NCBI RefSeq assembly: GCF_006711645.1
Contig: NZ_CP041247.1
Span: 3,658,001 to 3,722,000, forward strand
Source of the DNA: Klebsiella electrica
GTDB lineage: Bacteria; Pseudomonadota; Gammaproteobacteria; Enterobacterales; Enterobacteriaceae
Direction: 5' to 3'
Length of the DNA: 64,000 nt
Part shown: one piece after another, positions 9,789 to 18,328 of the stretch
How the letters are laid out: the number at the start of each line of letters is the position of its first letter
How positions within the stretch are numbered: position 1 is the first letter of the stretch
Program-made: the position numbers and the translations under genes
Notes under the pieces: generated by a model
What the model was told of the DNA's origin: nothing
Database searches by the model: none
The model's input: only the letters and a program-made list of their open reading frames with translations

Positions 9789-11435
9789 ATGTCGTTATTC
9801 GCTTTACGTCGGCCGGTCATGAGCCGTACGGTTTATCTGATTATTTTTGCCCTCTATGTCGGGCTGTTGCTCAATCTTGCGTTTTATCGACAGGTGTTCA
9901 CCCTGCTGCCGGTAAACGGCCTGCACAACTGGCTGGTATTCCTCAGTATGCCGGTGGTTGCCTGCAGCGTGATGAATATTCTCACCACGCTCGCCTCTTT
10001 CCTCAGGCTCGACCGCCTCGTTATTAGTCTGTTTATTTTGCTCAGCGCCTCGGCCCAGTATTTTATCTGGACCTTCGGGGTCGTCATCGACCGCGCCATG
10101 ATTACCAACATTCTGGATACCACGCCGGCGGAAAGCTTCGCCCTGATGTCCGTTAAAATGGTGCTGACGCTGGGACTGTCCGGTGTGCTGATGGTCGCCC
10201 TGGCCTGGTGGATAAAAATCAGTAAAGCCAAAACGCTGTGGCGCAGCATCGCGGTACGTCTGCTGAATATCCTCGTCTCGGCCCTGCTGATCGTTCTGGT
10301 CGCGGCGCTGTTTTATAAAGATTACGCCTCGGTCTTTCGCAACAACAAAGAGCTGGTGAAATCCCTGAGCCCCTCGAACAGCATCGTCGCCATCAACTCG
10401 TGGTACGCGCACAATCAGATGGACAACCTGCCGCTGGTAAAAATTGGCGAAGATGCCGTGCAAAAAACCGAAATGCACAGCGGCCCGCGCAAAAATCTGA
10501 CCATCCTGGTGCTGGGAGAGACATCGCGCGCGCAAAATTTCTCGCTGGGCGGCTATGAACGCGAGACCAATCCGCGACTCAAACAAGATGATGTCATCTA
10601 CTTTGCCAACACCACCTCGTGCGGCACGGCCACCGCGGTGTCGGTACCCTGTATGTTCTCCAACATGCCGCGCGCGCATTACGATGAAGAGCTGGCCCAC
10701 CATCAGGAAGGCGTTCTCGACATTCTGCAACGCGCCGGGGTTCGGGTATTGTGGAACGACAATGACGGCGGCTGTAAGGGCGCCTGCGATCGCGTCCCGC
10801 ATCAGAACGTGACCGACCTGAACCTGACCGGCCAGTGCATCGATGGCGAATGTTACGATGAAGTGCTGTTCCATAATCTGGAGAACTACATCGACAATCT
10901 GCAACAGGACGGGATTATCGTGCTGCACACCATCGGTAGCCACGGCCCGACGTATTACAATCGCTACCCTGCTGAATTCAAAAAATTCACCCCAACCTGC
11001 GATACCAACGAAATCCAGAGCTGTACCCAGCAGCAGCTGACGAACACCTACGATAATACGATTCTGTATATCGATTATATGGTTGATAAGACGATAAAAT
11101 TACTGCAGTCGAAGCAGGATAAATTCACCACCAGCCTGGTTTACCTCTCCGACCACGGTGAATCGTTGGGTGAAAACGGCGTCTATTTACACGGACTGCC
11201 GTGGTCAATCGCCCCGGAAACGCAAAAGCACGTGCCGATGCTAATCTGGTTATCTCCGGATTATCAACAGCGCTATGGCGTTTCCAGCCAGTGTCTGCAA
11301 CAAAGAGCTAAAACAGACCCTTACTCTCAGGATAATCTGTTTTCCACCTTGCTTGGACTTCTTGGGGTCAATACCCACGAGTACCAGGCAGCCGATGATA
11401 TTTTAACGCCGTGCAGAAGCGAGACCGCCAGATGA
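9789..11435 (+). CDS. eptA: Lipid A phosphoethanolamine transferase EptA (PmrC)
   Basis: 548-residue inner-membrane enzyme with a periplasmic alkaline-phosphatase-like domain that transfers phosphoethanolamine from phosphatidylethanolamine to lipid A, lowering negative charge and polymyxin binding. Five N-terminal hydrophobic segments (about 13-180) lead to the catalytic domain. Zinc and catalytic residues are visible: E244 in LGETSR, nucleophile T280 in [10 protein letters not shown]455-H456 in YLSDHGES and H468. Cysteines occur in the pairs expected for family disulfides. The stop overlaps the pmrA start (ATGA), giving an eptA-pmrA-pmrB operon, as in E. coli, though at a different chromosomal place from E. 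coli. Confidence 0.95.
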   Translation: MSLFALRRPVMSRTVYLIIFALYVGLLLNLAFYRQVFTLLPVNGLHNWLVFLSMPVVACSVMNILTTLASFLRLDRLVISLFILLSASAQYFIWTFGVVIDRAMITNILDTTPAESFALMSVKMVLTLGLSGVLMVALAWWIKISKAKTLWRSIAVRLLNILVSALLIVLVAALFYKDYASVFRNNKELVKSLSPSNSIVAINSWYAHNQMDNLPLVKIGEDAVQKTEMHSGPRKNLTILVLGETSRAQNFSLGGYERETNPRLKQDDVIYFANTTSCGTATAVSVPCMFSNMPRAHYDEELAHHQEGVLDILQRAGVRVLWNDNDGGCKGACDRVPHQNVTDLNLTGQCIDGECYDEVLFHNLENYIDNLQQDGIIVLHTIGSHGPTYYNRYPAEFKKFTPTCDTNEIQSCTQQQLTNTYDNTILYIDYMVDKTIKLLQSKQDKFTTSLVYLSDHGESLGENGVYLHGLPWSIAPETQKHVPMLIWLSPDYQQRYGVSSQCLQQRAKTDPYSQDNLFSTLLGLLGVNTHEYQAADDILTPCRSETAR

Positions 11436-12103
11436 AAATCTTAGTCATTGAAGACGACGCACTCCTGTTACAAGGCCTGATCCTGGCAATGCAAAGCGAG
11501 GGATACGTCTGTGACGGCGTCGCCACTGCGCACGAGGCCGCCTTGTCCCTCGCCAGCAACCATTACAGCCTGATCGTACTCGATCTCGGCCTGCCGGATG
11601 AGGATGGCCTGCACTTCCTGACGCGAATGCGCCGGGAAAAATTCAGCCAGCCGGTTCTGATCCTGACCGCCCGCGATACCGTTGAAGACCGCATCAGCGG
11701 TCTCGATACCGGCGCGGATGACTATTTAGTGAAACCTTTCGCCCTGGAAGAGCTGAACGCCCGTATCCGCGCGCTGCTCCGCCGCCATAATAACCAGGGC
11801 GACAACGAAATGGCCGTGGGCAACCTGCGACTGAACATCACCCGTCGCCTGGTGTGGCTGGGCGGCGAGGCGCTGGACCTGACGCCGAAAGAGTACGCCC
11901 TGCTCTCTCGCCTGATGATGAAAGCGGGCAGCCCGGTACACCGTGAAATTCTCTACAACGATATCTACAGCTGGGACAATGAACCCGCCACCAACACGCT
12001 GGAGGTTCATATCCATAACCTGCGCGAAAAAGTGGGCAAAGCCCGCATTCGTACCGTCAGAGGGTTTGGCTATATGCTGGTGAATAATTCGGGAACGGAA
12101 TAA
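11432..12103 (+). CDS. pmrA: Response regulator PmrA (BasR)
   Basis: 223-residue OmpR/PhoB-type response regulator. The receiver domain (1-115) has the acidic pocket E7-D8-D9, phospho-acceptor D51 in IVLDLGLP, T in LTARD and K in VKPF. The C-terminal winged helix (about 125-218) has the typical TPKEYALL and [12 protein letters not shown] stretches. It activates promoters with the CTTAA-N5-CTTAA box; two such boxes are in this window (9726 and 13331). The start at 11432 is preferred over an upstream one because it overlaps eptA's stop and gives the conserved MKILVIEDD. Confidence 0.95.
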   Translation: MKILVIEDDALLLQGLILAMQSEGYVCDGVATAHEAALSLASNHYSLIVLDLGLPDEDGLHFLTRMRREKFSQPVLILTARDTVEDRISGLDTGADDYLVKPFALEELNARIRALLRRHNNQGDNEMAVGNLRLNITRRLVWLGGEALDLTPKEYALLSRLMMKAGSPVHREILYNDIYSWDNEPATNTLEVHIHNLREKVGKARIRTVRGFGYMLVNNSGTE

Positions 12104-12107
12104 CGCT

Positions 12108-13199
12108 ATGGCACTGTTCGCAAGCGAAACCTGGACCATGCGTCACCGCCTGCTGCTGACAATCGGCGCTATTCTGGTGGTCTGTCAGTTGATCAGCGTT
12201 TTCTGGTTATGGCACGAAAGCAAAGAGCAGATTCAGCTGCTGGTGGAGAGCGCCATTGACCGACATAACAACCAGAAGCACATCGAACACGAAGTGCGCG
12301 AAGCGGTCGCCAGCCTGCTAATACCCAGCCTGCTGATCGTCGGCCTGGCGCTGTATATCAGTCTGGTGGCGGTGAGAAAAATCACCCGGCCGCTGTCGAA
12401 TCTGCAAACTGAGCTTGAAAGCCGGACGCCGGATAACCTGCAGCCGATTACGCTGACGGAGTCGGTTCCGGAAGTGACGGCGGTGACGACGGCGATTAAT
12501 CAGCTGGTTTCTCGCCTGAACTTAACCCTCGATCGCGAACGGCTGTTCACCGCTGACGTCGCGCACGAGCTGCGCACCCCGCTTGCGGGACTGCGTCTGC
12601 ATCTGGAGCTGATGGCGAAAGTGCATCACGTGGAGGTGAGTCAGTTGCTCCAGCGTCTGGATCAGATGACCAACAGCATCTCACAGCTGCTGCAGCTGGC
12701 GCGCGTCGGGCAGTCATTCTCCGCCGGGAGCTACCAGCGCGTGCTGCTGAAAAAGGATGTGGTCGAGCCGATTCGCGGTGAGCTGGAGAGCATGCTGGAA
12801 CAACGCCAGCAAACGCTGGAGCTCTCCTTCCCTGACGGAGATGACAACAAGGATGTTGTTGTCTCCGGCGATGCCACCCTGCTGCGCGTTGTGCTGCGTA
12901 ATCTGGTGGAGAACGCACATCGCTATAGCCCGGCGGGGTCGAAGGTAAAAATCGCCGTACAGGCCGGTACAACGCCGGTTATGGCCGTGGAAGATGAAGG
13001 TCCAGGGATTGATGAAGCGAAAAGCGGCGAGCTGAGTAAAGCTTTTGTCCGCATGGACAGCCGCTATGGGGGCATTGGCCTGGGATTAAGTATTGTGACG
13101 CGCATCGTTCAGCTGCACGAGGCCCAGTTCTTCTTACATAACCGCCAGCCGGGCCCCGGCGTCCGGGGCTGGATTCTGTTTCCTAAGTCTTCGCGTTAG
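12108..13199 (+). CDS. pmrB: Sensor histidine kinase PmrB (BasS)
   Basis: 363-residue membrane sensor kinase. Two transmembrane helices (about 14-35 and 69-89) flank a short periplasmic loop with several acidic residues (EHEVRE), the type of loop that senses Fe(III)/Al(III) and mild acid in Salmonella. HAMP follows (about 90-142). The phospho-acceptor is H153 in DVAHELRTPL; N box NLVENAHRYS, G1 EDEGPGI and G2 GGIGLGLSIV are all intact. It starts four bases after pmrA. Its TAG stop overlaps, by two bases, the stop of the convergent PmrR-like gene. Confidence 0.94.
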   Translation: MALFASETWTMRHRLLLTIGAILVVCQLISVFWLWHESKEQIQLLVESAIDRHNNQKHIEHEVREAVASLLIPSLLIVGLALYISLVAVRKITRPLSNLQTELESRTPDNLQPITLTESVPEVTAVTTAINQLVSRLNLTLDRERLFTADVAHELRTPLAGLRLHLELMAKVHHVEVSQLLQRLDQMTNSISQLLQLARVGQSFSAGSYQRVLLKKDVVEPIRGELESMLEQRQQTLELSFPDGDDNKDVVVSGDATLLRVVLRNLVENAHRYSPAGSKVKIAVQAGTTPVMAVEDEGPGIDEAKSGELSKAFVRMDSRYGGIGLGLSIVTRIVQLHEAQFFLHNRQPGPGVRGWILFPKSSR

Positions 13200-13288
13200 A
13201 AAGTCAGCACCCACTGATGGAAAAAAGCGACAATCACGCCAAAAGCGCAGATAACGGCCAGAGACTCACGGAAGGTTAATTTTTGCAT
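13196..13288 (-). CDS. pmrR: PmrR-like 30-residue membrane peptide (probable LpxT modulator)
   Basis: A 30-codon ORF with an AAGGA ribosome site seven bases before its ATG. The product begins MQKLTFRESL, has one hydrophobic helix (about 9-23) and an aromatic end with W26 and F30. Aligned without gaps to PmrR of E. coli/Salmonella as I remember it, it shares Glu-Ser-Leu before the helix and the later Val, Phe, Trp and Thr. PmrR is a PmrA-induced peptide that inhibits LpxT, which adds a phosphate to lipid A. A good PmrA box (13331-13347) lies upstream, supporting the call. In Salmonella pmrR lies near the arn operon; here it is convergent with pmrB. Confidence 0.75.
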   Translation of the reverse strand: MQKLTFRESLAVICAFGVIVAFFHQWVLTF

Positions 13289-13320
13289 GACACTATCCTT
13301 ATCAGAATGGGGATAGTGTC
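13289..13320 (-). promoter_or_regulatory. Inverted repeat covering the pmrR ribosome site
   Basis: Perfect ten-base arms (reading the gene strand, GACACTATCC and GGATAGTGTC) with a twelve-base loop, ending directly at the ATG. The AAGGA ribosome site straddles the loop and 3' arm. The same ACTATC...GGATAGT design occurs before eptA. Confidence 0.6.
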
Positions 13321-13330
13321 GCCTGGCAAT

Positions 13331-13347
13331 ATTAAGCAGACATTAAG
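13331..13347 (-). promoter_or_regulatory. PmrA box upstream of pmrR
   Basis: On the gene strand CTTAAT-GTCTG-CTTAAT, a perfect match to the PmrA direct repeat (YTTAAK-N5-YTTAAK). It lies 42 bases upstream of the pmrR ATG. Confidence 0.8.
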
Positions 13348-13434
13348 CCAGCCCGAAAACGGCGCGGAATAACAAAAAATCAGCGTCCCGACACACTGAC
13401 GGGCTCCGTGCGGCGGCGCATCGCGGGCTGCGGA

Positions 13435-15456
13435 TCAGGATGCCGCGATAAACAGCTCGCGCAGCTGATGCAGCTGGTCGCGGATTTGCGCGGCCTCTTC
13501 GAACTCCAGATTCTGCGCATGTTGCATCATCTGCCCTTCCAGCTCGTGGATTCTCTGCTGTAGCGCTTTTGGCGTCAGCAGCACCTCCGGTATATCCGCC
13601 TCAACCGGCGAACGTGATTTTCCGCGCCCTTTGGCTTTGGTCTTCGCCAGATTGCTGCCGAGCTGCAGAATATCGACCACTTTTTTATTCAGCCCCTGCG
13701 GGGTAATGCCGTGCTCTTCGTTATAGCGCTGCTGCTTCTCACGGCGACGCTCGGTCTCGCTGATGGCTTTCGCCATCGAAGCGGTAATTTTATCGCCGTA
13801 CAGAATCGCTTTACCGTTGATGTTACGCGCGGCGCGGCCAATGGTCTGAATCAGCGAGCGCTCCGAACGCAGGAAGCCCTCTTTATCGGCGTCCAGAATC
13901 GCCACCAGCGACACTTCCGGCATATCCAGCCCTTCACGCAGCAGGTTGATACCGACCAGGACATCGAACTCGCCCAGCCGCAGGTCGCGGATTATCTCCA
14001 TACGCTCGACGGTATCGATATCGGAGTGCAGGTAGCGCACGCGCTCGCCGTGCTCTTCAAGATATTCGGTTAAATCTTCCGCCATCCGTTTAGTCAAAGT
14101 GGTGACCAGCACGCGCTCGTTAATGGCCACGCGGAGGCGAATTTCCGACAGCAGGTCATCGACCTGAGTCGCGACCGGACGCACTTCAATCAGCGGGTCA
14201 AGCAGCCCGGTCGGACGGACTACCTGATCGACCACCTCATCACCGGATTTATCCAGCTCATAAGGACCCGGCGTCGCCGAGACGTAAATGGTCTGCGGCG
14301 CCAGCGCTTCAAACTCTTCGAACTTCAGCGGGCGGTTGTCCAGCGCCGACGGCAGACGGAAGCCGTACTCCACCAGCGTCTCTTTACGCGCCCGGTCGCC
14401 GCGGTACATGCCGCCGATTTGCGGAATGGTGACGTGGGATTCGTCAATCACCAGCAAACCGTCTGCCGGCAGGTAGTCAAACAGCGTCGGCGGCGGTTCG
14501 CCCGGCCCGCGCCCGGAAAGATAGCGCGAGTAGTTTTCGATACCCGAGCAGTAGCCCAGCTCGTTCATCATTTCGAGGTCAAACTGCGTCCGCTGGGACA
14601 GCCGCTGCTCTTCGAGCAGCTTGTTGTTGTCCAGCAGCGTCTTCCGCCTGTCGGCCAGCTCGACTTTAATCTCCTCCATCGCCTGCACGATACGCTCGCG
14701 TGGCGTCACGTAGTGCGTTTTCGGGTAGATGGTGTAGCGGGGAATCGTCGATTCAACCTGACCGGTCAGCGGGTCGAACAGCGACAGCCGCTCAACCTCT
14801 TCATCAAACAGTTCGATACGCAGCGCAATATCGTCGGATTCCGCCGGAAAGACGTCGATCACTTCGCCGCGCACGCGGAAGGTGCCGCGCTGGAAGGCCT
14901 GATCGTTACGGGTATACTGCAACTCCGCCAGGCGGCGCAAAATCGCCCGCTGGTCGATCAGCATGCCGGTGGTCAGGTGCAGCATCATCTTCAGGTAAAG
15001 GTCCGGGTCGCCCAGACCATAGATAGCCGATACCGAGGCCACCACCACCACATCGCGCCGCTCAAGCAGCGCTTTGGTCGCCGACAGACGCATCTGCTCG
15101 ATATGCTCGTTCACCGAGGCGTCTTTCTCGATGAAGGTATCTGAGCTCGGCACATAGGCTTCAGGCTGATAGTAATCGTAGTAGGAGACGAAATACTCCA
15201 CCGCATTGTCCGGGAAGAACTCTTTCATTTCGCCGTACAGCTGCGCCGCCAGGGTCTTATTCGGCGCCAGCACCATCGTCGGACGCTGAAGATCGGCGAT
15301 AATGTTAGCAATGGTGAACGTCTTGCCCGACCCGGTCACCCCCAGCAGCGTTTGATGCGCCAGACCATCTTCCAGCCCCTCTTCCAGGCGTCGGATAGCC
15401 TCCGGCTGGTCGCCAGAAGGACGGAATGCGGAATGCAGCGTGAACGTTTTACTCAT
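13435..15456 (-). CDS. uvrB: Excinuclease ABC subunit B
   Basis: 673 residues, E. coli length. UvrB is the helicase-like damage-verification subunit of nucleotide excision repair. Walker [11 protein letters not shown] (about 39-48), the beta-hairpin [12 protein letters not shown] (about 92-103), DESHVT Walker B (about 338), helicase motifs [10 protein letters not shown] (about 535-545) and the C-terminal UVR/UvrC-binding domain (about 630-668) are all present. SOS control is indicated by the LexA box at 15548-15563. Confidence 0.97.
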   Translation of the reverse strand: MSKTFTLHSAFRPSGDQPEAIRRLEEGLEDGLAHQTLLGVTGSGKTFTIANIIADLQRPTMVLAPNKTLAAQLYGEMKEFFPDNAVEYFVSYYDYYQPEAYVPSSDTFIEKDASVNEHIEQMRLSATKALLERRDVVVVASVSAIYGLGDPDLYLKMMLHLTTGMLIDQRAILRRLAELQYTRNDQAFQRGTFRVRGEVIDVFPAESDDIALRIELFDEEVERLSLFDPLTGQVESTIPRYTIYPKTHYVTPRERIVQAMEEIKVELADRRKTLLDNNKLLEEQRLSQRTQFDLEMMNELGYCSGIENYSRYLSGRGPGEPPPTLFDYLPADGLLVIDESHVTIPQIGGMYRGDRARKETLVEYGFRLPSALDNRPLKFEEFEALAPQTIYVSATPGPYELDKSGDEVVDQVVRPTGLLDPLIEVRPVATQVDDLLSEIRLRVAINERVLVTTLTKRMAEDLTEYLEEHGERVRYLHSDIDTVERMEIIRDLRLGEFDVLVGINLLREGLDMPEVSLVAILDADKEGFLRSERSLIQTIGRAARNINGKAILYGDKITASMAKAISETERRREKQQRYNEEHGITPQGLNKKVVDILQLGSNLAKTKAKGRGKSRSPVEADIPEVLLTPKALQQRIHELEGQMMQHAQNLEFEEAAQIRDQLHQLRELFIAAS

Positions 15457-15547
15457 ATGTCTGACCCTGAAGAAGGATGAAGCGCCTGGTTAACTGCGGC
15501 AGGTGTTTAATTCTACCCTTCACGCTGACTTTTGCCAATAAATAATA

Positions 15548-15563
15548 CTGGATATACAAACAG
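15548..15563. promoter_or_regulatory. LexA box of uvrB
   Basis: CTGGATATACAAACAG, one base from the CTGT-N8-ACAG consensus and very like the E. coli uvrB SOS box. It lies about 90 bases upstream of the uvrB ATG. Confidence 0.8.
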
Positions 15564-15582
15564 TATTCGATTACTGTTTGTA
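15555..15582. repeat. Inverted repeat overlapping the LexA box
   Basis: Perfect eleven-base arms TACAAACAGTA / TACTGTTTGTA around TTCGAT. The left arm includes one half of the LexA box, so the half-site is presented twice in opposite orientation. Confidence 0.6.
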
Positions 15583-15867
15583 CCTGAAATCATCCGCACT
15601 TGCGTCTTTTTGGGGCAAAAATGGGCCATCCTGCAGAATAATTCGCCGGCCAGTAGGGTTATCCCCAAAAAAATTTGTCATTTAACATTTGTCAAGCAAG
15701 GCGATGAATCTTTTATGGCAACAGGTGACACTTTCCTTACAACCATTGCTTTTATTTAACTAATTGATATTTAATAACATTAAACAAAAGACGGGTTTAG
15801 CGCCAATTCAGCCGCAGGCCGCGTAATCTCTAGCTTACCGCAAGTTCTCTAACTCTAATGCACAAGG

Positions 15868-15890
15868 TTATCCACAGGAATAGTGGATAA
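15868..15890. promoter_or_regulatory. Paired DnaA boxes in the long uvrB upstream region
   Basis: A perfect TTATCCACA is followed six bases later by an inverted near-match AGTGGATAA; a third, weaker TTATCCCCA lies at 15659-15667. DnaA binding upstream of uvrB is reported for E. coli (the P3 promoter region), so these are probably functional. The rest of the 15.6-16.1 kb gap is AT-rich and shows no credible gene. Confidence 0.6.
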
Positions 15891-16041
15891 CTGTCTGCAG
15901 GCCAAGGCTTCAGCCACCCCGCACAAATCGACCGTCGGTGAAAATCGGGCGCCTAAAAAAAATTATCGAATTATTTTTGATATTTATCAGCTAAGGGCAC
16001 CTGCCTTTTTGTTGCTTTCTGCACCATTTTTCATAGGCCTC

Positions 16042-16058
16042 AGCACCGGGAGAGTGCA
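16042..16058. promoter_or_regulatory. NtrC-like enhancer site
   Basis: AGCACC-GGGAG-AGTGCA, matching TGCACC-N5-GGTGCA at ten of twelve defined bases, about 75 bases upstream of the sigma54 promoter core. A further half-site TGCACC is at 16020-16025. Confidence 0.5.
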
Positions 16059-16132
16059 ACCGTCTCGCTGACCCGCCTTCACCCCACCCTGCGACACCTG
16101 TCGGTACGGGAAAAAACCGAAACATCTTTTTC

Positions 16133-16149
16133 CTGGCAAGAGATTTGCA
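16133..16149 (+). promoter_or_regulatory. Sigma54 promoter of the UrtE-like ATPase gene
   Basis: CTGGCAAGAGATTTGCA agrees with YTGGCACGRNNNTTGCW at all defined positions but one. It sits 45 bases upstream of the ATG, at the right distance for a -24/-12 promoter. Confidence 0.75.
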
Positions 16150-16193
16150 GAATCTTCATATCGCCCGCATTCCCCAAAAAGGAGAAAACGTCT

Positions 16194-16916
16194 ATGTTGA
16201 GTCTACGCGCAGTCAATCAGTACTACGGAAATCAGCACACGCTATGGAATGTCGACCTTGAACTTCAGCCGGGAGAGTGCACCTGCGTGATGGGACTGCA
16301 GGGGATGGGGAAAACCACGCTGGTAAACTGCATTACCGGGCATCTCCCGGTGGCCAGCGGCAGCATGACCTGGCATGAGGCTGGTTCACCGCCTTGTGAT
16401 ATCACGCCGCTCTCCGCCCATTCACGCTCGATTATTGGCATCGGCTATGTCCCGCAGGACCGGCGGATCTTTTCTCAGCTGAGCGTGGAGGAGAATCTGC
16501 ATATTGCGCTGGCCGCCGGAGGGAATCCGGACGTCGCCGTAAAAGGGGAAATTTACGATTTTTTTCCGGACCTCTACGGACGACGTCAGCATAAAGGCGC
16601 CATGCTGTCAGAGGATGACCAGTACCAGCTGGCGCTGGCGCGAGCGCTGGTTGTCCGGCCGCGACTGCTGATTCTTGATGAGCCTTCGCGCGGCAGCGGA
16701 CAGCACTTCTTGCATAAGCTGGGCGACCTGCTGGTGCGTCTGAACCGCGACATCGGCTTAACGGTGCTGCTTGCGGAACAGCACCTGCCGTTTATTCGCC
16801 GGGTAGCAGACCGTTTTTGCCTGCTGCATCGCGGACGCAACGTGGCGCAAGGCCGCGTTATCCAGCTGGATGAACCGCTGCTGGCGCAGTGGATGACGCC
16901 CGATCCAGCGCGCTGA
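16194..16916 (+). CDS. Orphan UrtE/LivF-like ABC transporter ATP-binding protein with altered signature motif
   Basis: 240-residue nucleotide-binding protein of the UrtE/LivF branch (urea or branched-chain amino acid import). Walker A is intact at about 34-42 (GLQGMGKTT), Q-loop in YVPQDRR (about 85-91), Walker B LLILDEP (about 158-164). The ABC signature, normally LSGGQ, reads LSEDDQ (138-143), so both glycines that contact ATP are replaced by acidic residues. No permease or binding-protein gene is adjacent. The sigma54 promoter and NtrC-like site suggest induction by nitrogen limitation, fitting urea uptake. Its last 59 bases overlap bioD antisense. Function unproven; it may be degenerate or regulatory. 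Confidence 0.8.
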   Translation: MLSLRAVNQYYGNQHTLWNVDLELQPGECTCVMGLQGMGKTTLVNCITGHLPVASGSMTWHEAGSPPCDITPLSAHSRSIIGIGYVPQDRRIFSQLSVEENLHIALAAGGNPDVAVKGEIYDFFPDLYGRRQHKGAMLSEDDQYQLALARALVVRPRLLILDEPSRGSGQHFLHKLGDLLVRLNRDIGLTVLLAEQHLPFIRRVADRFCLLHRGRNVAQGRVIQLDEPLLAQWMTPDPAR

Positions 16917-17580
16917 GATCCAGGTACTGGCCGAGATCCTCACGCTGCGAGGCCTCCGCCAGCCACGGGATCTCGCCAAGCAACGGGGTCGCAAGCCGAT
17001 CGGTGAGGGCCGCCAGATATTCCGCATGGCGTTTACCCGGCGGCTGGATATCGTTTGCAATCCAGCCCACCAGCGGCAGCCCGGCCTGACGTACCGCCTG
17101 GGCCGTCAGCAGCGCGTGGTTGATGCAGCCAAGCTTAATACCGACCACCAGAATGACCGGCAGCTGTTCGTCGCGTACCCAGTCAGCAAAACTCAGCGTT
17201 GCGGACAGCGGCGTAAACCAGCCCCCCGCCCCTTCGACCAGCACCCATTCCGCCAGCGTCTCCAGTTCTCGCAGCCCGGCAGAAAGCGCATCGCCGCGAA
17301 TCGGCCGTCCTTCCTCCGCGCTCGCGATATGCGGTGAAGTCGGTTCGGCGAAGGTAAAGGGGTTGACCTGCGCATAGCTCAGCGCCACAGCGCTATTGCG
17401 CTGGAGCGCCAGCGCATCATCGTTACGCAGCCCGTGTGCCGTCCGCTCACTCCCGGAAGCCACCGGTTTATAGCCCGCGCTCTTCAGGCCCGCCAGCCTT
17501 GCCGCCTGTAACAGGGCGCAGCTGGCGACCGTCTTACCGACCTCAGTGTCGGTTCCGGTGACGAAAAAACGTTTAGTCAC
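16858..17580 (-). CDS. bioD: Dethiobiotin synthetase
   Basis: 240 residues (E. coli 225). Carboxylates 7,8-diaminopelargonate to dethiobiotin with ATP. The [10 protein letters not shown]-loop is at residues 8-16, with [11 protein letters not shown] (about 112-122) and the purine-site INDxxPP-like [11 protein letters not shown] place the start at the GTG of 17580 (VTKRFFVTG): AGGAG is eight bases upstream and this matches the family N terminus; a TTG two codons earlier is possible. The C terminus has about fifteen extra residues (rich in Ala, Ser, Pro) that overlap the 3' end of the convergent ATPase gene. It overlaps bioC by eight bases. Confidence 0.94.
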   Translation of the reverse strand: MTKRFFVTGTDTEVGKTVASCALLQAARLAGLKSAGYKPVASGSERTAHGLRNDDALALQRNSAVALSYAQVNPFTFAEPTSPHIASAEEGRPIRGDALSAGLRELETLAEWVLVEGAGGWFTPLSATLSFADWVRDEQLPVILVVGIKLGCINHALLTAQAVRQAGLPLVGWIANDIQPPGKRHAEYLAALTDRLATPLLGEIPWLAEASQREDLGQYLDLSALDRASSTAPAAVHPAG

Positions 17581-18328
17581 GTGCAATGACTCCTGTAAAA
17601 AGATGGTACGTCAGCGGGCACTGGCCCTGCTGTTTTGGCCAGGCCAGCTGCAGCTGACGCAGTTTTCCCCGGCTCAACGGCGCCGCGCTGCGCCCCTGAT
17701 GCAAATGTGTTGCCCCAATCCCTTTGAGCGAACGCATCGCGCTCAGGGCATCGGCAAACGGCAGGCTAACGGCGTGAACCTCGCCGACGGCACGCCGCCC
17801 GGCCAGCGCTTCGCGCACCGCCTGTTCGCTGAGAAAACGGTTGGCATGGGGATGCGCATCAATGGCGCGCCAGGCCTGATTCAGTTCGGGCAGCGAGTCG
17901 GCCAGCAAGGTGGTGAATGCCACCCGACCGCCGGGGCGCACCACCCGGCACAGCTCATCGAGCGCGCCGGACAGACTCTCGCACCACTGCACCGCCAGAT
18001 TGCTCCACGCCAGATCGACGCAGCCATCGGCCAGCGGCAGCGACTCAATATCCCCTTCGAGGTAACGCTGTGCGCACTCGTCGCGCTGCGCCTGGGCCAG
18101 CATCTCAACCGACAGATCCAGCGCCGTCACATCACTGCCGGCATCGCGCCAGTAGCGGCTCATGCTGCCGGGTCCGCAGCCAGCGTCCAGTACCACTGAA
18201 AAGGTGCGGCCCTGGAGCCGGCGCAGCAGCAGTTCGGCGCTGTAACGCTGCAACGCGTCGTGTTGCGAATAGTGGCTGGCCGCCCGACCAAAGGCCGCGG
18301 CCACCGCCCGTTTATTCACCGCCGCCAT
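17573..18328 (-). CDS. bioC: Malonyl-ACP O-methyltransferase
   Basis: 251-residue SAM methyltransferase that masks malonyl-ACP as its methyl ester to prime pimelate synthesis. The SAM-binding motif [16 protein letters not shown] (about 48-63) and [18 protein letters not shown] are typical. The start at 18328 ([17 protein letters not shown]) matches the family; its first codons overlap the bioF 3' end by 17 bases, showing the compact bioBFCD operon. Confidence 0.95.
   Translation of the reverse strand: MAAVNKRAVAAAFGRAASHYSQHDALQRYSAELLLRRLQGRTFSVVLDAGCGPGSMSRYWRDAGSDVTALDLSVEMLAQAQRDECAQRYLEGDIESLPLADGCVDLAWSNLAVQWCESLSGALDELCRVVRPGGRVAFTTLLADSLPELNQAWRAIDAHPHANRFLSEQAVREALAGRRAVGEVHAVSLPFADALSAMRSLKGIGATHLHQGRSAAPLSRGKLRQLQLAWPKQQGQCPLTYHLFTGVIARD

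Noticed and set aside
9804..10943. 379-codon minus-strand frame opposite eptA
   Set aside because: Shadow of eptA; low-complexity His/Gln/Arg composition and no ribosome site.
15883..16071. 62-codon plus-strand frame in the uvrB-ATPase gap
   Set aside because: No ribosome site, covers the DnaA-box and NtrC-site region, and its composition is not coding-like.
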